NCBI GenBank assembly: GCA_018380115.1
Contig: JAGZUF010000044.1
Span: 1 to 6,202 of the forward strand
From: Oscillospiraceae bacterium
GTDB lineage: Bacteria; Bacillota; Clostridia; Oscillospirales; Ruminococcaceae
Direction of reading: 5' to 3'
Length of the DNA stretch: 6,202 nucleotides
Part shown: in pieces, positions 1 through 4,563 of the stretch
Numbering within the stretch: position 1 is the first letter of the stretch
Layout: each line of letters opens with the position of its first letter
Notes under the pieces: model-generated
Told to the model about the DNA's origin: nothing
The model's database searches: none
Seen by the model: only the letters and a program-made list of their open reading frames with translations
Translations under genes and position numbers: made by a program

Positions 1-399
1 GGGGGTGTCGAAGTCGCAAAAGGTAGTGGTGCCCGCCTTGAGCGCCTCCAGGATGTTGAGCATCGAGCCCTTGCGCACCGCGTCAGGGTCCTTGCGAAGT
101 TCCTGCTCAAACGGCCACAGGCCGTGCTGCATCCAGTTGTCCAGGTCCTGCGAAACGCCCCGCAGCAGCCCGTCGCCGGTGTGGATGTGCGCATCGATCA
201 GGCCGGGCATCAGGGCCTTGCCCTCCGCCTCGATCAGCCGGTCGGCGGTATAGGCCGCCAGCACCTCCCGGCTGGGGCCCACCACCTCGATGCGGCTGCC
301 GCAAACGCCCAGCGCGCCGTCCTCCAGAATGCCGGTGCCCTCCCCCTGCATGGTAATGAGGGTGGCGTGCGCAAACAAAAGGTCCAGGTTCTTTTTCAC
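1..399 (-). CDS. ATZ/TRZ-like metal-dependent amidohydrolase, N-terminal 133 residues (3' end outside window)
   Basis: The reading frame is open from a GTG at 399 to the window edge, so only the N-terminal 133 residues are visible. Residues 1-60 look like the small N-terminal beta-sandwich part of cyclic amidohydrolases. PGLIDAHIHTGDGLLRG at about 65-81 carries the HxH metal pair (H71, H73). The downstream W89, W95-P96-F97-E98 and AGTTTFCDF (122-130) resemble the TrzN/AtzA/S-adenosylhomocysteine-deaminase branch more than dihydropyrimidinases. Members are cytoplasmic enzymes that deaminate or hydrolyse heterocyclic amines. The start is chosen because GTGA overlaps the stop of the upstream amidase by 4 nt and an AAGGAGG lies 9 nt upstream, which suggests translational coupling. 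Later metal ligands (His, His, Asp) are beyond the window. The substrate is unknown; guanine, cytosine, 8-oxoguanine or SAH-type deaminases are alternatives. Confidence 0.88.
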   Translation of the reverse strand, partial: MKKNLDLLFAHATLITMQGEGTGILEDGALGVCGSRIEVVGPSREVLAAYTADRLIEAEGKALMPGLIDAHIHTGDGLLRGVSQDLDNWMQHGLWPFEQELRKDPDAVRKGSMLNILEALKAGTTTFCDFDTP

Positions 400-1685
400 A
401 CGGAGCCCCCTCCTTCTCCAAACAGGTCGTCGCAGGCCGCCCGGTACAGGGTGTCGGTGAGCACCTGCGTGCCGGCCGCGAGGTCGTCTTTCATGGTAAA
501 CTCTTCCGGGCAGTGGCTTACCCCGCCGTTTGCGCTGCGCAAAAAGATCATCCCCATGGGCATGATGCGGGAGAGGTTCATGGAATCGTGGGCCGGGAAG
601 CTGACCATATGATCGTGCGGGATGCCCCAGCGGCCGGCCGAGTCGTCCATCAGGGCCATCAGTTCGGGTGCGCAGTGGGCGGGGGCAAGATCACAGGTGG
701 TGTGCACCGACCATTCCAGCCCGCGCCGCTCGCACTGGGCCTGGGTAAAGGCCATCAGGTCGGTGTACAGCCGGGCCCAGTTCCCATCGTCGGCCTCCCG
801 GAAATCCACCGGCACCACGCACCGGTCGGCAATAATGTTGTGTTCGCCGGGATGCGCCTCAATATATCCCACCGTACCGCGGGTATCCAGGCTGGTGGCC
901 AGCGCCAGCCGTTCCACCTCCGCAGCAACCGCGGCCGCGGCCGCCATGGCGTCGTGCCGGTCCTTCATGGCCATGCCGCCCGCGTGGGCGGCAACACCGC
1001 GCAGGGTGATGTAAAACTGCTTGATGCCGGCAACCGAGCTGACCACCGAGATCGGCAGCCCCTTTTCCAGCAGATAGCGCCCCTGCTCAATATGCAGTTC
1101 CACAAAGGCATAATACCGGGCAGGGTCGATCACGCTGCCCTCAAGGTTGTCCGGGTCAAGGCCCATGCCAAACTCCCGCATGGCGTCGCTCAGCAGCTGC
1201 CCGGTCTGCCGGTGGCGCAGCTGGTAGGCATAGTCCTTTGGCAGCATGCCGCACATTGCCTTGCTGCCAAAGGTGCCGCCCAAAAACTGGCTTGCCTCCT
1301 CGTTGATAAACGCCACCAGTTCCAGCGGCCGCCGGGGCACAAGGCCGGACCGCTTGATGGCCGAAAGCGCCTCCAGCGCCCCCATCACCCCGGCCATGCC
1401 GTCAAAATAGCCGCCCTGCGGTACCGTGTCAAAATGCGAACCGCTGAGCACGGCGGGCGCACCGGGTTCCTGCCCCTCCAGCCGCACAAACTGGTTGCCC
1501 ACCGTGTCCACCCGGTACGCAAGCCCTTCTTCTTCGCTCCAGCGGCGCAAAAGCTCCATGGCCTCCTTGTAGGCCGGCTCCCATGCAAACCGGCTCACCC
1601 CTCCCTTGGGGTCTGCGCCGATCCCTCCAATGGTGTTCAGCCTGGTCCACAGCCGCTGCGGATCGATCCGGATCGTCTGGTTCAT
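396..1685 (-). CDS. M20-family Zn-dependent amidase, hydantoinase/carbamoylase type
   Basis: The 429-residue product matches the N-carbamoyl-L-amino-acid hydrolase / allantoate amidohydrolase / beta-ureidopropionase group of M20 enzymes, which cleave C-N bonds of linear ureido compounds using two metals. Visible hallmarks are SGSHFDTV (H84, D86), GGYFDG (bridging D95), FINEE (E129 and E130, general base and metal ligand), ELHIEQG (H198), AAHAGG (H234, in the lid/dimer domain), PAHDSMN (H366) and GGVSHCPEE (H391, final metal ligand). The catalytic set is complete and the length is normal for the family. The ATG at 1685 is chosen because AAAGG (1698-1694) lies 8 nt upstream. An in-frame ATG at 1775 would lie between the -35 and -10 boxes of the promoter, so it cannot be on that transcript. 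The gene has its own promoter and overlaps the next gene by GTGA. The exact substrate cannot be assigned. Confidence 0.92.
   Translation of the reverse strand: MNQTIRIDPQRLWTRLNTIGGIGADPKGGVSRFAWEPAYKEAMELLRRWSEEEGLAYRVDTVGNQFVRLEGQEPGAPAVLSGSHFDTVPQGGYFDGMAGVMGALEALSAIKRSGLVPRRPLELVAFINEEASQFLGGTFGSKAMCGMLPKDYAYQLRHRQTGQLLSDAMREFGMGLDPDNLEGSVIDPARYYAFVELHIEQGRYLLEKGLPISVVSSVAGIKQFYITLRGVAAHAGGMAMKDRHDAMAAAAAVAAEVERLALATSLDTRGTVGYIEAHPGEHNIIADRCVVPVDFREADDGNWARLYTDLMAFTQAQCERRGLEWSVHTTCDLAPAHCAPELMALMDDSAGRWGIPHDHMVSFPAHDSMNLSRIMPMGMIFLRSANGGVSHCPEEFTMKDDLAAGTQVLTDTLYRAACDDLFGEGGGSV
409..415 (-). promoter_or_regulatory. Ribosome binding site for the GTG-started amidohydrolase
   Basis: AAGGAGG on the minus strand, inside the last codons of the M20 gene, lies 9 nt before the GTG at 399-397. 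It supports the GTG start and the 4-nt overlap with the preceding stop codon. No ATG in this frame near the N-terminus has a comparable site. Confidence 0.75.
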
Positions 1686-1718
1686 CTCCATTACCTTTCT
1701 TTTCTTGATCGGGTTTTC

Positions 1719-1735
1719 ATCACGTCGTTCGTGAT
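1719..1735. repeat. Inverted repeat in the M20 gene leader (6-bp arms)
   Basis: ATCACG (1719-1724) and CGTGAT (1730-1735) are perfect inverted arms around a 5-nt spacer TCGTT. The site lies roughly +18 to +34 from the predicted transcription start and well upstream of the ribosome binding site. It could be a second protein-binding site or a small leader stem-loop. It has no counterpart in the RidA leader. Confidence 0.45.
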
Positions 1736-1745
1736 TAATATTATA

Positions 1746-1760
1746 ATTAATACGTTTTAA
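1746..1760 (-). promoter_or_regulatory. Candidate operator, copy 1 (TTAAAACGTATTAA-type near-palindrome)
   Basis: On the minus strand the site reads TTAAAACGTATTAAT. Its first 14 bases are palindromic apart from one base pair, around a central CG. It begins at the last base of the -10 box TACAAT and covers the expected start site, a classic position for repressor binding. The identical 15 bases recur at 2500-2514 after the RidA promoter. The layout resembles LacI-family operators and a CcpA cre site, but the outer G and C of cre are replaced by T and A. The regulator itself is not in the window. Confidence 0.65.
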
Positions 1761-1788
1761 TTGTAGTTTATTCATCTTCTGTTGTCAA
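1760..1788 (-). promoter_or_regulatory. Sigma-A-type promoter of the M20 amidase gene
   Basis: TTGACA (1788-1783) is followed by a 17-nt spacer (1782-1766) and TACAAT (1765-1760), so the -35 matches consensus and the -10 differs at one base. The predicted start is near 1753, giving a leader of about 68 nt. The promoter lies downstream of the RidA terminators, so the amidase and amidohydrolase form their own transcription unit. Confidence 0.8.
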
Positions 1789-1840
1789 TTCCCGCGGCGC
1801 GGAATTGAAATACTGCACAAGAATATTTGTCATTTTTACT

Positions 1841-1865
1841 AAAAGGCGGCGGGCGGCGCCCCGCC
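1841..1865 (-). terminator. Possible second intrinsic terminator downstream of the RidA gene
   Basis: Read on the minus strand, GGCGGG (1865-1860) and CCCGCC (1853-1848) flank a 6-nt loop and are followed by GCC and then TTTT (1844-1841). The stem is short but all G/C. Its position just behind the stronger hairpin at 1880-1912 suggests a backup terminator. The high local GC content makes chance pairing a real alternative. Confidence 0.4.
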
Positions 1866-1879
1866 CCGGCGCAGGGCGC

Positions 1880-1912
1880 AAAAAGAGGGCCCGATCCGTG
1901 CGGTCCGGGCCC
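1880..1912 (-). terminator. Intrinsic terminator downstream of the RidA gene
   Basis: On the minus strand GGGCCCG (1912-1906) pairs with CGGGCCC (1893-1887), with an interior CCG/CGG that can extend the stem. It is followed directly by TCTTTTT (1886-1880). This is the best terminator in the window. It lies about 130 nt after the RidA stop and about 90 nt before the next promoter. Confidence 0.7.
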
Positions 1913-1980
1913 CTTTCCTATGGCCGGCAGCGCCCTTGCAGGCGGATGCCCTTACCCTGCGCAGGCCGTCCAGGGGCCCG
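1906..1980. repeat. Inverted repeat that can compete with the terminator stem
   Basis: CGGGCCCCT (1906-1914) and AGGGGCCCG (1972-1980) are perfect 9-bp inverted arms 57 nt apart. The arm at 1906-1912 is also one half of the terminator stem at 1880-1912, so the RNA could fold in two exclusive ways. The sequence between contains weaker GGCC and GCGC complementarity. Whether this matters is unknown, because the sequence is extremely GC-rich. Confidence 0.4.
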
Positions 1981-1988
1981 CTTTTTAA

Positions 1989-2009
1989 GGCGGCGCGCCG
2001 CGCGCCGCC
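1989..2009 (-). repeat. GC-only hairpin just after the RidA stop codon
   Basis: GGCGGCGCG and CGCGCCGCC form a perfect 9-bp stem around a 3-nt loop, starting about 31 nt after the RidA stop. On the minus strand it is followed by TTAAAAAG rather than a U-tract, so it is a poor intrinsic terminator. It could block 3' exonucleases or slow polymerase ahead of the terminator at 1880-1912. Confidence 0.5.
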
Positions 2010-2040
2010 GCGTTTCCAGCCCGGCCGCAAAGGCCGCCTT

Positions 2041-2451
2041 TCAGGCCTGGCGCGCGGCCGCCTGGTCCTTAACCACCGCAACCGCCTCGATCTCGATCGC
2101 CATCCCACCGTTGAACTTGCCAACCTGCATGGTGCTGCGGGCCGGGGGATCCTTGGGGAAGTAGGCCTTGTAGGTTTCATTAAAAAGAGCAAACTGGTCA
2201 ATATCCGCCACAAACACCAGGGTCTTGATCACATGCTCCAGGTCCGAGCCCGCCTGCTCAAGGATGGCAGAAAGGTTTTTCATGATCTGGTGGGTCTGCG
2301 CCACAATATCCCCAGGGCCCACAAGACGCCCCGTCTGCGGGTCGGTGCCGGTAACGCCGGCGGTAAACACCAAATCCCCTGCACGGAACGCCTGGGAATA
2401 CCACCCGCCGGGCGCCGCCGCGCGGTCGGTTTCGATTTTGATCTTTTTCAT
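2041..2451 (-). CDS. RidA-family (YjgF/YER057c/UK114) reactive intermediate deaminase
   Basis: The 136-residue product has the usual length of this cytoplasmic trimeric family. RidA proteins hydrolyse reactive enamine/imine intermediates such as 2-aminoacrylate, and relatives serve in pyrimidine (RutC) and amino-acid catabolism. Visible family features are WYSQAF at 17-22 (Y18 of the YSQA motif), FTAGVTGTDPQTG at 29-41, PPARSTMQV at 102-110 with the carboxylate-binding arginine R105, and AIEIEAVAV at 118-126 with E120. R105 and E120 fit an active deaminase rather than an arginine-less paralogue. The ATG at 2451 is chosen because AAGGAGG lies 8 nt upstream; further N-terminal codons would reach into the promoter. 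The gene has its own promoter and terminator, and its operator is shared with the M20 gene, suggesting that it detoxifies or processes an intermediate of the same pathway. No symbol is given because the Rid subfamily is unresolved. Confidence 0.92.
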   Translation of the reverse strand: MKKIKIETDRAAAPGGWYSQAFRAGDLVFTAGVTGTDPQTGRLVGPGDIVAQTHQIMKNLSAILEQAGSDLEHVIKTLVFVADIDQFALFNETYKAYFPKDPPARSTMQVGKFNGGMAIEIEAVAVVKDQAAARQA

Positions 2452-2484
2452 CCGGATCGCCTCCTTTTTGAGTTCCAGGGTCCT

Positions 2485-2519
2485 GCCTGTAAATAAAATA
2501 TTAATACGTTTTAACAGGC
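2485..2519. repeat. Inverted repeat framing the operator in the RidA leader
   Basis: GCCTGT (2485-2490) and ACAGGC (2514-2519) are inverted arms that enclose the operator copy, and TAAAA/TTTTA inside can pair as well. In RNA this would be an AU-rich stem-loop near the 5' end. In DNA it could widen the protein-binding site. The pairing is modest. Confidence 0.35.
2500..2514 (-). promoter_or_regulatory. Candidate operator, copy 2 (identical to the site at 1746-1760)
   Basis: TTAAAACGTATTAAT on the minus strand is identical over 15 bases to the site at the M20 promoter. It lies 13 nt after the -10 box, at roughly +8 to +22, where a bound repressor would block initiation or early elongation. Identity stops on both sides of the 15 bases, which argues for selection on the site rather than a recent duplication of the whole promoter. 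Confidence 0.65.
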
Positions 2520-2527
2520 CCGCATAC

Positions 2528-2556
2528 AGTATACCGGTTTCCGCTTTGGATGTCAA
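2528..2556 (-). promoter_or_regulatory. Sigma-A-type promoter of the RidA-family gene
   Basis: TTGACA (2556-2551), a 17-nt spacer (2550-2534) and TATACT (2533-2528) give a near-consensus promoter. The predicted start is near 2521, so the leader is about 70 nt. The promoter lies outside the conjugative-element gene cluster and reads away from it in the same direction. Confidence 0.8.
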
Positions 2557-2616
2557 GGGGCTTGCTGTACAGGGCAGGGCCCACAAAAGTGAACGGCTTC
2601 GCCGCCCTTGACATCC
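2548..2616. repeat. 12-bp inverted repeat, each copy containing TTGACA
   Basis: CCCTTGACATCC occurs on the minus strand at 2559-2548, where it holds the RidA -35 box, and on the plus strand at 2605-2616. The copies are perfect and 45 nt apart, facing away from each other. This could be a binding site pair, a pair of divergent promoters, or the remnant of an inverted duplication. Confidence 0.55.
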
Positions 2617-2636
2617 GCCCCCATCGGCGTTATGTT
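2608..2636 (+). promoter_or_regulatory. Possible divergent promoter reading rightward
   Basis: TTGACA (2608-2613), a 17-nt spacer and TATGTT (2631-2636, four of six -10 bases) form a promoter-like unit on the plus strand. No plausible gene follows on that strand. A transcript would run through the hairpins at 2645-2673 and 2734-2771 and then antisense to the peptidase 3' end. It may be fortuitous. Confidence 0.3.
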
Positions 2637-2644
2637 GTTGATAA

Positions 2645-2673
2645 GGCGGCAGCCGGATATCCCTGCTGCCGCC
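2645..2673. repeat. Hairpin with 9-bp arms in the junction region
   Basis: GGCGGCAGC (2645-2653) and GCTGCCGCC (2665-2673) are perfect inverted arms around an 11-nt loop that itself contains the palindrome GGATATCC. Neither strand shows a U-tract after the stem, so this is not a typical terminator. It lies just after the possible rightward promoter at 2608-2636. Confidence 0.5.
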
Positions 2674-2733
2674 CCATATAAACAGGCCCTATTCTCACCC
2701 AATATGGACTTTACACAAAATTTGGGATTGACC

Positions 2734-2771
2734 CAGTTTCGAGTCTTTGTGGGAACAAAGACTCGAAACTG
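2734..2771. repeat. Perfect palindrome: 17-bp arms, 4-nt loop
   Basis: CAGTTTCGAGTCTTTGT (2734-2750) and its exact reverse complement (2755-2771) flank GGGA. On the minus strand it begins about 19 nt after the M23 peptidase stop. Such a stem would be very stable in RNA and could form a cruciform in DNA. It lacks a U-tract on either side, so it is not a standard intrinsic terminator. It could mark a transposon or element edge, serve as an mRNA 3' stabiliser, or be a dispersed palindromic repeat. Perfect arms of this length are unlikely by chance. Confidence 0.85.
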
Positions 2772-2790
2772 CGGTTGATGCACCCCATGG

Positions 2791-4563
2791 CTAAAAGTCA
2801 TTAAAACGCAGCGGATCTGTAAATACACCCGCCAAAATCACCTCAAAATGCAGATGATCTCCTGTGGAATCCCCGGTATTGCCAACGTACCCGATTACCT
2901 GCCCTGTCGTCACCGTTTCCCCCGCGCTCACGGCAGTCCGGATCATGTGGGTATAGCGGGTGGAAATCCCTGTGCCGCTGTCGAGCAGCACCTGATTGCC
3001 ATAGCTGTCGTTCCAGCCGGAGATCAGCACGGTGCCGCTGTGAGCGGCAAGGATGGGCGTACCCTCCGGCGCGGGGATGTCAATGCCCTTGTGAGGCTGG
3101 CCAGAGATCGCATCCGGCTCCCCGAACCCGCAGGAAATCGTGGTGTATCCCGGCAGCGGCCATTGCAGGGAACCCGCGGCCGCACCGCCGCCCGGCAGCA
3201 TATCTCCCGGCACACCGCCGCACAGGGCCAGCAGCATCGGGCGCATTTCATCCGAAAGGAGCTGGTGCAGAATATCCCTCTGGTCAGCGGTAAAGTGGCA
3301 GCGGCCGGCCATCTCATCGGCGGTTTTGCCGCTGACAGAAATATGCAGAATATACCGATACCGAGGAGCGGGGGCGGGATTTTCGCTGTCCCCGCTTTCG
3401 TCTGTCTCGCCGCTTTCCCCGGCTTCATCCTCATCCGTTTCCGGCTCGATCTCAATCGTTTCGACCTCGGCGGTAATTGTGTGCATTGCCCAAAAAGTAT
3501 CCTTGATTTTCTGTGCGTTTGCCGCGTCGATCACAACCACATTGCCGTCCTCACCGAGGTTGGTCTGCACCGCAAACACCGCCAGCACCTCCGGCCAATA
3601 GCTTTGCCATGTGCGGCCAGTTTCGTAGTGATATTGGATGTCCACCTCGTCACATTCCGGGTGCGCCGCCACGATCTCGTTGATCGCCTGCCCGAAAGCG
3701 GTATTGGTCTCCTGCACAATGCTTGCAATGGGGATGGCGTTGGGGTCGCCGGTCTCGTCTGCGAAAAGGATGCCCATCGGGGAGCTGATGATCGCGGCTG
3801 CCGCGCCCGCCACCATCACAAGCAGCAACGCAATGCCGCCCGCGCCGATCCATGCCGCAAGGGTGCGCACCGCCGCGCGGGCAGTTTTGGCAAGCGCCGC
3901 CGCAAGCCGATTCAGTACCCGTCCAACCGCAGACTGCATCCGGGTGCGCATCGTCTGAAAGCTGTGTGGCCGGAGGGCAGGACGCGGCAATACGCGGCCA
4001 CGGGCCGCTCTGTTTTGTCCAGACTGCCCTCGCCACATCGCAGCCTGTTGGAAGGCCAGGCGTTTTCCCTCCCGCTGCCAGTGGGCAAGGCGCGAGGGCG
4101 GGGCGGACATGGCTGTTCCTGCTGTGTTTTGCAGGCTTTTTCTTTCAGCCTGTCTTTCCACCGCCTTTTGCGCGAAAAGCAGGCGACGCACTCTGTCTTT
4201 GCGCTGCGCCTCGGTTGAGAGGCGGATGCTTTGCCCGGTCTGGGGCTTATCCCGCAATGCTGCCGGTTTTTCTTTTTCGCGGGTTCCACCGTCCGTAGGC
4301 CCAGCGGTCTTTCTCTCCAAAGTCTTTTCCCGCATGGTCTTTGTGCGCAGATAAGCGGCCCGCGCCGCGCCAAGCGAAAGGTCGCCTGTTGTAAGTGCGG
4401 TATCCACTGCTCCGCTTTTTACACGCTCGGCAGCCTCCTGTTCTGGCCGGGCATCGGTTGATGTACTTTCCGGCACAGTCGCTGACAGATTGGCAGAGAC
4501 TTGCGCCATTTCCCGCAGGGCAGCCCTGCTTACTGCCTCCTTTAAGCCGTTGTTTCCTCCCAT
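2791..4563 (-). CDS. Membrane-anchored M23 peptidoglycan hydrolase, CD1108-like conjugative-element protein
   Basis: This 590-residue protein probably opens the cell wall locally for the conjugation apparatus. Residues 1-230 are Arg/Lys/Ala-rich and presumably cytoplasmic; about 235-260 (IGAGGIALLLVMVAGAAAAI) is one membrane segment. An extracellular region (about 265-360, with PEVLAVFAVQTN at 324-335) resembles CD1108-type mobile-element proteins. A Glu/Asp-rich linker spans 371-396. The C-terminal M23/LytM domain (about 465-590) has HKGID (H491, D495), H539 and HLHFEV (H570, H572), the full zinc and catalytic set. It ends right after this domain. The ATG at 4563 overlaps the upstream gene by 22 nt and follows AAGGAGG with 4 nt spacing. 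A perfect palindrome lies about 19 nt after its TAG stop. Function in conjugation is inferred from family and context; the peptidase domain is seen directly. Confidence 0.88.
   Translation of the reverse strand: MGGNNGLKEAVSRAALREMAQVSANLSATVPESTSTDARPEQEAAERVKSGAVDTALTTGDLSLGAARAAYLRTKTMREKTLERKTAGPTDGGTREKEKPAALRDKPQTGQSIRLSTEAQRKDRVRRLLFAQKAVERQAERKSLQNTAGTAMSAPPSRLAHWQREGKRLAFQQAAMWRGQSGQNRAARGRVLPRPALRPHSFQTMRTRMQSAVGRVLNRLAAALAKTARAAVRTLAAWIGAGGIALLLVMVAGAAAAIISSPMGILFADETGDPNAIPIASIVQETNTAFGQAINEIVAAHPECDEVDIQYHYETGRTWQSYWPEVLAVFAVQTNLGEDGNVVVIDAANAQKIKDTFWAMHTITAEVETIEIEPETDEDEAGESGETDESGDSENPAPAPRYRYILHISVSGKTADEMAGRCHFTADQRDILHQLLSDEMRPMLLALCGGVPGDMLPGGGAAAGSLQWPLPGYTTISCGFGEPDAISGQPHKGIDIPAPEGTPILAAHSGTVLISGWNDSYGNQVLLDSGTGISTRYTHMIRTAVSAGETVTTGQVIGYVGNTGDSTGDHLHFEVILAGVFTDPLRFNDF

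Larger units (their letters stand above)
2617..2790. other. Non-coding junction between conjugative-element genes and the catabolic module
   Basis: No convincing gene lies here. The only minus-strand frame across it overlaps the peptidase 3' end, starts with GTG without a good ribosome binding site, and reads straight through the palindrome and the RidA promoter region. The stretch holds two hairpins and an AT-richer section (about 2677-2730) that contrasts with the GC-rich flanks. If the left part is chromosomal, the edge of the element should lie in or near this interval, but no second attachment-site copy is available in the window to prove it. Confidence 0.45.

Noticed and set aside
107..421. 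A 104-codon minus-strand frame at the left end
   Set aside because: It is in a different frame from the amidohydrolase and shows only Arg/Gly/Pro-rich sequence, while the other frame shows the HxH motif and family residues.
513..1760. A 415-codon open frame on the plus strand
   Set aside because: It lies antisense to the M20 gene, whose catalytic motifs are all in place. The frame has no recognisable domain, is rich in Arg, His, Gly and Pro as expected from GC-rich antisense reading, and has no suitable ribosome binding site.
1686..1775. Upstream ATG that would add 30 residues to the M20 amidase
   Set aside because: The ATG lies in the promoter spacer, upstream of the -10 box, and the added residues are Lys/Asn-rich translation of promoter and leader sequence. 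The start at 1685 has proper ribosome binding site spacing.
2452..2586. N-terminal extension of the RidA frame by 45 residues
   Set aside because: The extension translates the promoter, operator and leader. The family begins at the MKKIKIET start, which has AAGGAGG 8 nt upstream.
2734..2771. Palindrome as a standard intrinsic terminator of the peptidase operon
   Set aside because: The stem is strong but is followed by GGTCAATCC on the minus strand and CGGTTGATG on the plus strand, without a run of T on either side.
2553..2828. A 91-codon minus-strand frame across the junction
   Set aside because: It begins at GTG inside the peptidase 3' end, lacks a good ribosome binding site, reads through both arms of the palindrome and ends in the RidA promoter. 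It may be a decayed or repeated non-coding sequence, but not a supported gene.
2848..4218. A 456-codon open frame on the plus strand
   Set aside because: It is antisense to the M23 peptidase gene, has low-complexity Arg/Gly/His composition and no family motif. It is a by-product of GC-rich coding on the other strand.
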